DNA from: Paenibacillus sp. FSL K6-1330
Lineage (GTDB): Bacteria; Bacillota; Bacilli; Paenibacillales; Paenibacillaceae
Assembly: GCF_037976825.1 (NCBI RefSeq)
Contig: NZ_CP150269.1
Location: forward strand, 3,547,501-3,611,500
DNA: 64,000 bases
Direction of reading: 5' to 3'
Part shown: in pieces, positions 17,598 to 27,400 of the stretch
Numbering within the stretch: the first letter of the stretch is position 1
Layout: every line of letters begins with the position of its first letter
Notes under the pieces: generated by a model
Databases searched by the model: none
What the model was told of the DNA's origin: nothing
Seen by the model: the letters and a program-made list of their open reading frames with translations, nothing else
Program-made: the position numbers and the translations under genes

Positions 17598-18961
17598 TTA
17601 GATCTTTATATATCCGTGTGGTCCTGACATTTCTAGTCTCCGTCATTGCGGGCACGATCATTTCTTTTTTTATGTCCACTTGGATATTCGAAGATAAATT
17701 GAACCAAAACGCTCAAATCAACTTGCGCAACTTTGGACAAGACATCGTGCAGATTTACAAGACCCTGCCGTTAAGTGAAGCGGACTCGTTCGTAAGTGGA
17801 ATGAAGCAGCTCGATTCTTATCATATTCGGATTTACGAAGCAACGGGAGTGTTCCAGTCTTACGGTAAACTTAACGGACACAAACCTGCTACGGTGACGA
17901 TGGAGCAGTTAAAGAAAGTCATCGATGGAGGCGTTGTTCAAGACACACCGAATGGTATTGCTACGGTTCTCTTAGGGTTGCCGGTGAAAACAGAAATGGG
18001 AACGAAAGCGATGTTTTTGGAGACGCTCGCTCCACCTTCTACCTCTTTTGTCGCCAAGTGGGGATTGATCTTTGCAACCTGTTCGTTGATTGCAGGAAGC
18101 TTATTGATTCTTATTGCCTCTGTATTCCTGGTCAGACCAATCAAAAAGCTGACAAAAGCAACCAAACGTATTGCAGCTGGAGATTTCAACGTCAAGCTGA
18201 ATATTAAGCAAACGAGTGAGCTAGGTACGTTGGCTCGCAGTTTCGAAGACATGATGCACGATCTCCAGCAACTTGAGCAGATGCGCAGGGAATTCGTAAC
18301 GAACGTGTCGCACGAGGTACAGTCCCCGCTCACCTCGATATCCGGTTACGCTCAAGCGCTCAAGCAAGTGGACCTGTCCGATCAAGAACGAAGCCGGTAT
18401 CTCGATATTATCATTGCTGAAGCGAAGCGGATGTCCACCATGAGTGATAGCCTGCTCAAGCTGAGTATGCTGGAATCGCAGTCACAGCAGCTGCGGCTCG
18501 TCACAGTCAGTCTTGATGAACAGATTAGGCGAGTCATCGTCGCGCTCCAACCGCAATGGTCAGCCCGCAACATTCATTTTGAGCTTGATTTACAGACCGT
18601 TAAAGTAACGGCTGATCGTGACCAATTGAATCAGGTATGGACGAATATCCTTAGCAATGGCATCAAATTTTCCAAGGATGGCGGCGTGATTCACGTCAGC
18701 ATCCAGCAGGATATCAAAAACGTGACCGTCCGAATATCCGACACGGGCATCGGTATTCCCCTGGAAGATCAGAAGCGCATATTTGAGCGTTTTTTCAAGG
18801 CCGATCGTTCACACAGCCGCAAGTATGACGGTAGCGGTATGGGACTTGCCATCGTGAAGCAGATCGTATCGCTGCATCAAGGCGATGTCCGAGTAGAAAG
18901 TGAACTAGGTCAAGGAACGACCTTTATTGTCACTTTGCCAATCACTCCACCAACGGAATAA
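17594..18961 (+). CDS. Sensor histidine kinase
   Basis: 455 residues. Membrane helices at about 6-28 and 157-180 flank an extracytoplasmic sensor domain of roughly 125 residues. HAMP linker 182-235, HisKA with the phospho-acceptor His in NVSHEVQSPLTSISGY at about 240 (most relatives read SHELRTPL), and HATPase_c with the N box (WTNILSNGIKFS), DTGIGIP G1 box, and GSGMGLAIVKQIV G2 box. Length is usual. It is coupled to the upstream response regulator by a four-base overlap. The layout recalls Bacillus YkoGH-type systems. The signal is unknown; the adjacent membrane hydrolases suggest envelope or lipid stress, which is inference. Confidence 0.95.
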   Translation: MIRSLYIRVVLTFLVSVIAGTIISFFMSTWIFEDKLNQNAQINLRNFGQDIVQIYKTLPLSEADSFVSGMKQLDSYHIRIYEATGVFQSYGKLNGHKPATVTMEQLKKVIDGGVVQDTPNGIATVLLGLPVKTEMGTKAMFLETLAPPSTSFVAKWGLIFATCSLIAGSLLILIASVFLVRPIKKLTKATKRIAAGDFNVKLNIKQTSELGTLARSFEDMMHDLQQLEQMRREFVTNVSHEVQSPLTSISGYAQALKQVDLSDQERSRYLDIIIAEAKRMSTMSDSLLKLSMLESQSQQLRLVTVSLDEQIRRVIVALQPQWSARNIHFELDLQTVKVTADRDQLNQVWTNILSNGIKFSKDGGVIHVSIQQDIKNVTVRISDTGIGIPLEDQKRIFERFFKADRSHSRKYDGSGMGLAIVKQIVSLHQGDVRVESELGQGTTFIVTLPITPPTE

Positions 18962-19024
18962 TTAGGCTTACAGGATAAGGTGGATGTATAGAATGTCCAT
19001 CCGGATTGTCTAAACCGTATTTTC

Positions 19025-19077
19025 ATGCCACGTTTCACATGCAAGCTTTCTTGTATGTGAAACGTGGCATTTTTTTG
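19025..19077 (+). terminator. Strong terminator after the two-component operon
   Basis: ATGCCACGTTTCACAT (19025-19040) pairs perfectly with ATGTGAAACGTGGCAT (19055-19070), the loop itself can extend the stem, and seven T follow. Confidence 0.92.
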
Positions 19078-19080
19078 TTA

Positions 19081-19135
19081 GTTCATACTCCGTTCATGTT
19101 GTCGTCATGGTGAGGACATCTTGGTTGGTTAGGCT
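19081..19135 (+). promoter_or_regulatory. Four hexamers at 11-bp period upstream of hydrolase paralogue 1
   Basis: GTTCAT, GTTCAT, CGTCAT and GGACAT start at 19081, 19092, 19103 and 19114, exactly 11 bases apart, with a possible -10 TAGGCT at 19130. The block is almost identical to 20228-20282 before the second paralogue. This spacing fits activation by an OmpR-type regulator such as the one encoded just upstream. Confidence 0.65.
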
Positions 19136-19183
19136 TGCATGAACGGCTTGTTATGGCCATTAACCAGATGAGGACAGGAGCAG

Positions 19184-20173
19184 ATGTGTGTGACAAAAGA
19201 AAGAGAGAAGAAAAAATGGGGTGGAACCAAATCGAGGAAAGTAATAAACATTTTGCTTAAAGTATTAGGTGCAATCGTTATAGCTATCCTACTTTTTGTT
19301 GCCGCCGTGTATACCGTTAACAAAATCAGCAGTCATTCGGAGCAGAAGAGATTGGAACCTTATGGTCAGCATGTATCTGTAGATGGGAATCAGATGAATG
19401 TCACCATTCAAGGAAAAGGCGAAGAAACCGTCGTGATTTTACCCGGCTTTGGAACGGCATCGCCAGCACTTGATTTTAAACCGCTTATTTCAGAGTTATC
19501 CCCACATTATAAAGTCGTCGTCGTAGAGCCTTTTGGTTACGGATTGAGCGATCAGACCGAAAAGGAACGCAGCACGGCAAATATCGTAAGTGAGATTCAT
19601 GAAGCTTTACAGAGTCTCCATATTGATCGTTATATCCTTATGGGCCATTCCATTTCCGGGATCTATAGCCTGGATTATGTGAACAAATATCCTAATGAAG
19701 TACGTGCATTTGTCGGACTGGATAGTAGTGTTCCAGCGCTGAGTGAACAAAAGATTGATTCGTCAGAAACACAACCGATTAAATGGTTCCGCAACTTAGG
19801 TTTCGCCCGATTACAATTGAAACTGAGTGCTGACCCTTATGATGGACTGCCTTATGATGAACAAACGAAAGAACAATTGAACATTCTGATACGCAAAAAC
19901 ATGTATAATACCACTCAATTAAATGAGGCAGAAAGCATGTATTCCAACTTTAAAGCAGCTGAACAGCTAACTTTCCCTCCGAATCTTCCTGTTATTTTCT
20001 TTATTCAAAAGAATCACCCGGCAACGGACAGATGGATTCCCGAGCACGAGAAGTTAATAAAGGATTCTATACATGGTGAAGTGGTGCTGCTGGAAGCGAA
20101 CCATTATTTGTATCGTTCCCATGCCAAAGAAATTGCTGAAAGATTCAGGGGATTTATAAAGGAAATTCAATAA
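19184..20173 (+). CDS. Membrane-anchored alpha/beta hydrolase, paralogue 1
   Basis: 329 residues. Lysine-rich N-terminus, then one membrane helix at about 25-45, then an extracytoplasmic alpha/beta hydrolase domain. VVILPGFGTASPALDF is the oxyanion-hole region, MGHSISGIYSLDYV the nucleophile elbow (Ser at about 154), and EANHYLYRSH carries the likely catalytic His. ATG follows GACAGGAGCAG. It is about two-thirds identical by eye to the gene at 20334, with the same length and domain order, so the two arose by tandem duplication that copied the promoter region as well. Probable esterase or lipase acting at the outer face of the membrane. The upstream repeats point to control by the adjacent two-component system. 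Confidence 0.85.
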   Translation: MCVTKEREKKKWGGTKSRKVINILLKVLGAIVIAILLFVAAVYTVNKISSHSEQKRLEPYGQHVSVDGNQMNVTIQGKGEETVVILPGFGTASPALDFKPLISELSPHYKVVVVEPFGYGLSDQTEKERSTANIVSEIHEALQSLHIDRYILMGHSISGIYSLDYVNKYPNEVRAFVGLDSSVPALSEQKIDSSETQPIKWFRNLGFARLQLKLSADPYDGLPYDEQTKEQLNILIRKNMYNTTQLNEAESMYSNFKAAEQLTFPPNLPVIFFIQKNHPATDRWIPEHEKLIKDSIHGEVVLLEANHYLYRSHAKEIAERFRGFIKEIQ

Positions 20174-20227
20174 TGCCCGCCAATTTATCCGCCAATGACG
20201 TCGCAGTAATTATTCATTTATTTGCTT

Positions 20228-20282
20228 GTTCATACTCCGTTCATATTGACGTCATGGGGAGTACATCTTCATTGGTTAAGAT
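20228..20282 (+). promoter_or_regulatory. Four hexamers at 11-bp period upstream of hydrolase paralogue 2
   Basis: GTTCAT, GTTCAT, CGTCAT and GTACAT start at 20228, 20239, 20250 and 20261, with a possible -10 TAAGAT at 20277, ten bases after the last hexamer. About 44 of 51 positions match the block at 19081. This copy and paralogue 1's copy conserve the hexamers better than the spacers. Confidence 0.65.
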
Positions 20283-20333
20283 TTCATTAGTAGCAAAGAA
20301 GAAAACTCAACAAACAGTTCAAGACAGGAGACG

Positions 20334-21320
20334 ATGAGAGTGACACAACCAGAGGAAAAGAAAGCGAAGAATGGATCGAGGGCCAAAAAAGTACGAAACA
20401 TGATACTTAAAATACTAGGAGCAATCGTAATTGCCATTGTTCTGTTTCTAGGTATTGTTTATATCACGAATGTGATCAGTAGCAATTCGGAGGCGAAAAA
20501 GATAGAGCCCTACGGCCAGCACGTATCTGTAGACGGGAAAAATATGAATGTGTTCATTCAAGGCGAAGGTAAGGAAACGATCGTGCTTCTTCCAGGTTAT
20601 GGAACAGCTGCACCAGCGCTTGATTTCAAGCTGCTCATCGATGAGCTATCTCCATATTACAAAGTTGTGGCGGTTGAGCCTTTCGGTTATGGATTAAGTG
20701 ATGGAACTGAAAAAGAACGAACCACAGAGAATATCGTAAGTGAGGTTCATGAAGCTCTACAACAGCTTAACATTAACCAATACATGCTCATGGGCCACTC
20801 CATTGCAGGCATTTACGGCATAGATTATGTGAACAAATATCCAAACGAGGTGACTGCCTTTGTCGGAATCGATAGCAGTGTACCAACACAACCGGGTATG
20901 GATGTTAAATTCCCATTAAAAACGTTCGCATTTCTTAAAAAATCAGGTCTCCAAAGATTGGCGGTCAAATTTGGTAGTGACCCTTATACCGGACTCCCAT
21001 TTGATGACCACACTGTAGAGCAGATGAAAATGCTGTCGAATAAAAACTCAAATAGTTCCACGATGTTGAATGAGATGGACCATATTTCTTCCAATTTCAA
21101 AGGGGCTCAAGGTTTAACATTCCCTAAAGATCTTCCACTTCTTCTCCTTATACAGGCGAATAATACAGGCGTAGAAGGATGGATACCTTTGCACGAAGGA
21201 CAGATCAAAGACTCGGTACATGGAAAAGTAATAACAATGGATGGCGAACATTATTTACACCATACATTATTTAAAGAAATAGCTGAAGACGTTAGAGCAT
21301 TCATGAACGAAGCGAAGTAA
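20334..21320 (+). CDS. Membrane-anchored alpha/beta hydrolase, paralogue 2
   Basis: 328 residues with the same plan as the upstream copy: basic N-terminus, one membrane helix (about 24-44), then an extracytoplasmic hydrolase domain with VLLPGYGTAAPALDF, nucleophile elbow MGHSIAGIYGIDYV (Ser about 155) and a late MDGEHYLHHT His. EPYGQHVSVDG and YVNKYPNEV are shared word for word or nearly so with paralogue 1, while the segment after the nucleophile (about 180-250) differs, which may change the lid or substrate range. ATG follows GACAGGAGACG. The duplicated 11-bp repeats upstream imply the same regulator. Confidence 0.85.
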   Translation: MRVTQPEEKKAKNGSRAKKVRNMILKILGAIVIAIVLFLGIVYITNVISSNSEAKKIEPYGQHVSVDGKNMNVFIQGEGKETIVLLPGYGTAAPALDFKLLIDELSPYYKVVAVEPFGYGLSDGTEKERTTENIVSEVHEALQQLNINQYMLMGHSIAGIYGIDYVNKYPNEVTAFVGIDSSVPTQPGMDVKFPLKTFAFLKKSGLQRLAVKFGSDPYTGLPFDDHTVEQMKMLSNKNSNSSTMLNEMDHISSNFKGAQGLTFPKDLPLLLLIQANNTGVEGWIPLHEGQIKDSVHGKVITMDGEHYLHHTLFKEIAEDVRAFMNEAK

Positions 21321-21449
21321 ATATCCTGTAAAAGTCTACTCGTGATTTCCCAAATGTGTATAAATGAATATGAAAAGCCGTTCTGTGGTGCGGTATTTCC
21401 ATAGTATGTGCAATTCGGCTGACAACCGTGATGACAGAGAGGAATTTAA

Positions 21450-22904
21450 ATGAGATTTTTTGAGATACTTTTAGTTCTATCCTGCTTCGCTTTACTCGTA
21501 GATCTATTGTTTATGAAAAGAAGCGCAAAGAAAACAGGATTGGGTGTGGGTATAGGAAGTAGCGTTATATTATTAGTTCAATTGTTTGTTGAGGGATACA
21601 GATGGCAGTTACTTTTGGTATATATTATGACGGCGCTATTCATACTCATCGTTTTATTGAGACATTCAGGTAAGATGGTGAATCTAAAAATAGGGAAGCT
21701 GTTGAAGTATAGTTTATCTTCCCTAATCGTCATTTTACTTGTTGTATCTACCGGCTTGGCTGTATACTTGCCAGTCTTTGATTTGCCGAAGCTTGAAGGT
21801 CCAGAGAAAGTGGGTACTCAAACATTTCATTTTACAGATCAGAACAGAGATGAAGTCTTAACTGAAGATCAAAGCGATAAGAGGGAGCTAATGGTTCAAG
21901 TTTGGTACCCTACTGAAAATAGGAATAACAACAAGCGTGGAACTCTTTTTCCAAATGATAAAGAAATGTTCAAAAAGTTTATTCAGAGCTTCTCTACTTC
22001 TTTAAAGCTGCCCAACTTTGTGCTCGATTACTGGAAGTATAATAGAACCAACTCTTATGAAAATGTAGAAATATTACCTTCTACAAGTCCTTATCCTTTG
22101 GTACTGCTATCTCATGGTATGGGAACCAGTAAAGTTCTACATGCATCACAGGCCGAGAATCTGGCCAGTCATGGGTTTATCGTGGTCACAATTGATCATA
22201 CGTATAGCACCTTTGCTACCATTTTTCCGGATGGCCGGGTAACGGACTATAAAACTAAGATGACCACCGTAGAAGATCGCAGGGAAATAGGAAATATATG
22301 GACACAAGACGTGGAGTTTGTAATCGATCAAATTGAAAAGCTAAATTCAGGTGCAATTGAAAGTCAATTTAAAGGGAAAATAGATTTAAATAACTTAGGC
22401 GTAATGGGGCATTCTTTTGGGGGTGCAACGGCATTTAATACAACTTATTTAGATCATAGAGTCAAGGCCGGGATTAATATGGACGGGTCACTATATGAAG
22501 TGGAAAATAGAGATGATATAAACAAGCCGTTTATGTTCATCAGATCGGGAAGTTTTGAAGACTGGTTAGCCAATTTTGAAATTGATAGAAATTCGGATGA
22601 CGAAGTAACTAAATCTCTTTCAGATGAGCTGCACATTATGAAAAATGTAATCAATCATGGGGGAAATGTGATTTATGTAGAAGGAACCCAACATTTCAAT
22701 TTCACGGACCTTCAATTCTATTCAGAGTTGATTAAACTGACGGGGATAACAGGAGATATCAATGGTAAAAGAGGATCAAACATCGTAAATCAATATGTAC
22801 TCGATTTCTTTAATAAGCAGCTGAAAGGAACAAGTGGCAATCTGCTTCAGGGACCGAGCGACATGTATCCAGAGGTGAAGTTTATAGATCCGGAAGAACT
22901 TTAA
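21450..22904 (+). CDS. Membrane-anchored PAF-acetylhydrolase-like hydrolase
   Basis: 484 residues. Residues 1-120 hold about four hydrophobic helices; the rest is an alpha/beta hydrolase of the platelet-activating-factor acetylhydrolase/dienelactone hydrolase type. ELMVQVWYPTENRN marks the start of that fold, YPLVLLSHGMGTS the oxyanion region, GFIVVTIDHTYST the next strand, and LGVMGHSFGGATAFN the nucleophile elbow (Ser at about 317). INMDGSLYE supplies the Asp and GTQHFNFTD the His. GAGAGGAA precedes ATG. It follows the two hydrolase paralogues on the same strand but lacks their upstream repeats. All three probably cleave lipid-like or ester substrates at the outer membrane surface; this shared role is inference. 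Confidence 0.85.
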   Translation: MRFFEILLVLSCFALLVDLLFMKRSAKKTGLGVGIGSSVILLVQLFVEGYRWQLLLVYIMTALFILIVLLRHSGKMVNLKIGKLLKYSLSSLIVILLVVSTGLAVYLPVFDLPKLEGPEKVGTQTFHFTDQNRDEVLTEDQSDKRELMVQVWYPTENRNNNKRGTLFPNDKEMFKKFIQSFSTSLKLPNFVLDYWKYNRTNSYENVEILPSTSPYPLVLLSHGMGTSKVLHASQAENLASHGFIVVTIDHTYSTFATIFPDGRVTDYKTKMTTVEDRREIGNIWTQDVEFVIDQIEKLNSGAIESQFKGKIDLNNLGVMGHSFGGATAFNTTYLDHRVKAGINMDGSLYEVENRDDINKPFMFIRSGSFEDWLANFEIDRNSDDEVTKSLSDELHIMKNVINHGGNVIYVEGTQHFNFTDLQFYSELIKLTGITGDINGKRGSNIVNQYVLDFFNKQLKGTSGNLLQGPSDMYPEVKFIDPEEL

Positions 22905-23001
22905 CCGATCATGTCCGACGGAGTAGAGTGAATTCGTCTTTAGTAAAAGGAGTACCGCCAACAAATTAACGAAAATTTACGCTCAGGATGGATCAATAGT
23001 T

Positions 23002-23044
23002 AAAAAGCCGGATTTTCCTACTTTAAGGAATCCGGCTTTTTGTT
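23002..23044 (+). terminator. Terminator after the third hydrolase
   Basis: AAAAAGCCGGATT pairs with AATCCGGCTTTTT across a 14-base loop, with a T tract. Confidence 0.85.
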
Positions 23045-23427
23045 TGATAAATGAGTTACGATTTATGAATCTCTTTCGTAGTATTATTCAACGCTTTAGC
23101 CCCATCAACTCGTTATTTCTTCGATGATGTTACCGTTTTGTGTTCAATAACTTGTAATACTTTTGGTTCAATAGCTTTTAACATTTATTCACTTTGCATT
23201 CAGAGGGCCCTCCTAGGTAAGCAGCTTACACACTATATTGTCTCTCTATCAAAAAAAGGTTCGGTTTTTTTTATTTATTTTTTTCGAGAACGAGTAGGTA
23301 AACCCGGCTACCTAACTATTATACAGTCCGTTTACATTCGACTATTTAGCTAGGTGTCAATGTCACAAAAGCCTTGTTCGGTATTGTTATATACATTGAA
23401 AAAAGAAACCACAAGGAGAAATGACCT
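23045..23427. other. Gene-free stretch
   Basis: About 380 AT-rich bases with no supported gene. A short near-repeat (GTTCAATAACTT and GTTCAATAGCTT at about 23141 and 23166) and a small palindrome (GTAGGTA with TACCTA near 23295-23315) are the only structure seen. The promoter of the next gene presumably lies near the end. Confidence 0.4.
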
Positions 23428-24174
23428 ATGAACAAAAGTATGAAAATAACAGTTGCTGCGCTAAGCGGTGTATTGATGCTGGGCGCCATGAATATTGCGG
23501 CGGAGGCAGCACCAGGGAAACCTGCAAGCACGGCAGCCGCTGTGAGCAAAGTGGCACAATTGGAAAAGGAGGAAATATCCAGAATTAGTAAATTGCTTCA
23601 GGAGAATCCGGATGACTCTTATATGGTCTACGTAAGCAATGAACTGACCAATAGAAAAGGTCTGGAGACGTTCGCTATGGGGAACATTCATCCAGAGTAC
23701 ACTACCTATGATGATTATTGGAAGAAAGCCTCTACTTTAAAAGAACCGGTACTGAAAGAGCCGAATAAACTGCCAGAGAATTATCGCTTTGTATCGGGGG
23801 AAATACTCGGTCCATACAGCAGTGAATATCATAATGAATTGAAGGCAGAAGCTAAAAAGCTGAAAAAGCAAGTTCATTCCAAAAAAGTGAATTGGACGAA
23901 TTCAAGCATGATTTCATTACAATATAAGAACGGAACCGATTATGTTACATTTCAAAGCACACGGCTTGATCCGAAAGATAAGAAGCAGAAAGGATATACC
24001 TATACAACCGCTGAGGAAGTGAAAAAGAAACATCCTAAGCTTGGTAAGGAATTTATAACCAACACGCTTTCCTGGATCGAAAATGGCAAGTCATTCAGCA
24101 TCTCAACCAATCCGGGTAATCCGTTGACAGAAGTAGACCTGATTAAAATGGCTAAAACGGCGGTCAAAAAGTAA
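23428..24174 (+). CDS. Secreted protein of unknown function (DUF4367-like C-terminus)
   Basis: 248 residues with a clear signal peptide (1-28, ending AAEAAPG) and an AAGGAG site. The mature protein is lysine-rich. Residues about 115-245 (NKLPENYRFVSGEIL, then MISLQYKNGTDYVTFQSTR, and SWIENGKSFSISTNP with a closing LTEVDLIKMAKTAV) have the order of motifs found in DUF4367 domains: an L-P-x-x-Y opening, two strands, W-x-x-x-G-x-x-F and a final short helix. Those domains are often the outer part of anti-sigma or envelope proteins. Here it is free-standing. A strong hairpin terminator follows, so it is a single-gene unit. Confidence 0.75.
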   Translation: MNKSMKITVAALSGVLMLGAMNIAAEAAPGKPASTAAAVSKVAQLEKEEISRISKLLQENPDDSYMVYVSNELTNRKGLETFAMGNIHPEYTTYDDYWKKASTLKEPVLKEPNKLPENYRFVSGEILGPYSSEYHNELKAEAKKLKKQVHSKKVNWTNSSMISLQYKNGTDYVTFQSTRLDPKDKKQKGYTYTTAEEVKKKHPKLGKEFITNTLSWIENGKSFSISTNPGNPLTEVDLIKMAKTAVKK

Positions 24175-24241
24175 GAAGAATAACCATATTAAGTTTTAAA
24201 TTGATATAGAAGACAAATATAAAAGGTTTTGAGTGAAATAG

Positions 24242-24284
24242 GGTGCAAGTAGGAAATAAAATTCTATCTACTTGCACCTTTTTG
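24242..24284 (+). terminator. Terminator
   Basis: GGTGCAAGTAG and CTACTTGCACC are perfect arms around a 15-base loop, followed by five T. Confidence 0.9.
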
Positions 24285-24308
24285 TAATATTATAGAAATG
24301 TTCATATC

Positions 24309-24324
24309 AAGTAAGCGTTTACTT
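24309..24324. promoter_or_regulatory. cre-like / LacI-type operator upstream of the GH20 gene
   Basis: AAGTAAGCGTTTACTT fits the catabolite-response element consensus WTGNAANCGNWNNCW with one mismatch and is nearly palindromic around CG. It lies 82 bases before the hexosaminidase start. CcpA repression is the simplest reading; a dedicated LacI-family regulator is possible. Confidence 0.45.
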
Positions 24325-24405
24325 TGGAGGCTGCGCATTTGAAAAGGAGGGATGAATTCAGAGTTAATCCGTGTATTTCAATACTGGATAATATGGAGGG
24401 AACTG

Positions 24406-27400
24406 ATGAAGAAAACCGTTTATATCAAGATCGTTTGTCTGTTGTTGAGTTTGGTTGTAGGAATAACTTCGGCATTTGCGGCAGTTCAACCTGATAGCGC
24501 ACAGGCGAAGACGAAACAGGAGAGCGGGAATGTTGAAATCAGCGATCCTGACGCCATTATAACCTTTCCTGAGAACAAGAATGACACGCCACCAAGCGTT
24601 ACAGATGTCGTGTATGACAAGGAAGGCAATATAATGACCAATGGGCAATCAGATGATGAAGCGGCTCGGCTCCTTGCAGAGGCAACATTCAGCGGGACGA
24701 ATCTCGCCCTGAATGCTCCAGCATTTTCATCGGGTAATGAAGTGGATTATTTGACGCCTGACTTGGCGGTTGACGGCAAGGGCAATACAAGATGGTCCTC
24801 GGCTATAGAAGACGATCAGTGGTTCTATGTTGATCTGGGCGAGAAGAAATCGTTCGACCGGGTAGTCATTCGCTGGCAAACTCCAGCCGATACATACAAG
24901 ATTCTTGTGTCGGATGACGCTCAGACCTGGGTCAATGTCAAGGACAATGACGGAATTATCCAATGCAAGGGGGGCGTGGAAAGCGTCGATTTCCCTTCGC
25001 TTGAGGCTCGTTACGTGAAATTTCAAGGCGTTAAGCGAGCACCTGTCGAAGGAACGCTGTATGGCTATTCCTTTTATGAATTTGAAGTGTATCAGTTGAA
25101 TGATTTGCAATCTGTGATCGATAGGGTTGCTGGTGTTCTGAACGTGCAAGCCGGACAAACCAAGCTGGATTGGTCTGCAGCAGAGGTGCCGGATGGATAC
25201 AGCGTGAGTGTATATGGAAGCGACAGGCTCCCTGTCATTGACCTTGAAGGAAATATCCGTACCCCGCTTGTAGACGCCAAGGTGAATCTGGTCATCCAAG
25301 TGGAGGATCTGAACCAACCGGATCGGAAACTACTGTCGGACAATATGACCGTCATCGTTCCGGGCTTGCATGAGCAAACACCGGATCGCAATGCCGAGCC
25401 GGATGTCATACCTTCGCTGCGTGAGTGGTATGGAGACTCTGGCAATTACACATTAACCGAATCCTCGCGCATTGTGGTGGATCCGAAGGATGAATCGGTA
25501 TTGCGCAAGGCTGCGGAGATCACACGCGATGATCTGTTGGATCTCACAGGTTATGAGCTGGAAGTGACAGCAGGGCAGCCGCGATCCGGTGATCTCTACC
25601 TAGCTATTGATCCGTCCTTGTCCTGGCTTGGGGATGAAGGGAATGTGTTCAAGGTGAGCGAGTACGTTTCAATTACCTCATCTTCGGCGACAGGATCCTT
25701 CTTCGGCACGAGAACGGCGCTCCAAATCATCAAGCAGAACGAGGATCGCACGATTCCGCGTGGGGAAGCGAGGGATTACCCGAAGTATGAGAAGCGGGGA
25801 CTTATGATCGACGTTGCCCGCAAATATTTTACGATCGATTTCCTGCGGGACTATGTAAAGCAGTTGTCTTGGTACAAAATGAATATGTTCCAAATCCACT
25901 TGAACGATGATGTAGGGACTCCGTTCGCGGATGGAACGACGGCAGCATATCGCTTGGAGAGCACCATGTATCCCGGACTTGCAAGCGGGAACGGGCACTA
26001 CACGAAGCAAGAATTCAAGGAGTTGCAATTGATGGCTATGGATTATGGCATCAACGTGGTTCCGGAAATTGATACTCCTGGACATTCCCGCGCATTCACT
26101 TCCTATAATCCGGCACTCGGGGATGAGCGGGGATTGGATATTTCCAAGCCCGAAACGGTGGAATTTGTCAAAAGCTTGTTCAATGAATACTTGGATGGAA
26201 GCGATCCGACCTTTGTCGGGCCTGAAGTGCACATCGGCACGGATGAATACTGGGGACCGGATATCGAGCGATTCCGTTGGTACATGGACACTCTTGTGAA
26301 GCATATCAATAGCAAGGGCAAGCATCCGATCATGTGGGGAGGCTTGACCATGTACAACGGGACCACACCGATCAGTAATGATGCAACGATGGGAATCTGG
26401 TATGAACCGTATGGTGCACCGCAGCAGGCCGTGGATCTCGGTTATGACGTCATCAACTCCCAAAATGTCTTTTTGTATATCGTGCCTACGCTCTATGGGA
26501 ATTACTTGAACTCGCAATTCCTATATAACGAGTGGGAGCCGAACAAATGGGAGAACACAACGCTGCCGCTTGGCCATCCGCGCGTGAAGGGCGGCATGTT
26601 CTCAATGTGGAACGACGTGTCCGATGCGAACAGCGTATCCATGGACGATGCGCATATCCGTTTAATGCCTGGAATTCAGGTGGTCGCAGAGAAGATGTGG
26701 ACCGGGACGAGAGACGACAAGTCCTTCTCCCAATTTGAACAGCGGACGAAGATTCTTGGCGATGCGCCGAATGCTGACCGTTCTCACAAAATTACAGTGA
26801 ACAATCAAGATCATCTGGTCATGAAATATTTGTTCGATCAAGGCTTCAAAGATGATTCAGGCAACGGCTTTGACGGAAAAGGCGTCAATGTCGATATAAC
26901 GGACGGCAAGTACCAGCAGGGTGTTCGCTTCAATGGAGGAAAGAGTTATGTCGAAACGCCGGTGGATGCGATTGGGTTCGGGTGGACCGCTTCCATGTGG
27001 ATTAAGCCCGACAAGAACAATCCCGATGATGCCGTATTGATGGAATCGCCTGCAGGAACTTTGAAGCTGAAGCAAGGTAAGACAGGAAAGCTCGGATTTA
27101 CCAAGGAGCATTATGACAGTACCTTTAACTATGTTGTCCCGGAAGATAAGTGGACGCATATTTTGCTGAAAGGCGATGACAAAGGCGTATCGCTGTTCGT
27201 CAATCTTGACGAATATGTGGAACGGCTGGAAATGCAATATCCGAAAATGCACACGCTCGTCCTGCCTACACTGCGAATCGGCAGCGAGACGAACGCGTTT
27301 AAGGGTGTACTGGATAATGTTGTCATCCACAACAAAGCGATCGAGCTGTTGAGCACGGAAAATCTTGCGCTTCACAAGTCGGCGGAGTCCTCGGAAACGG

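Noticed and set aside
23141-23185. GTTCAATA near-repeat taken as a possible extension of the GTTCAT regulon
   Set aside because: The copies are about 25 bases apart with no 11-bp period and do not end in CAT.
25678-26517. Minus-strand frame of about 280 codons opposite GH20
   Set aside because: It is antisense to the catalytic barrel and has no ribosome site or recognisable domain.
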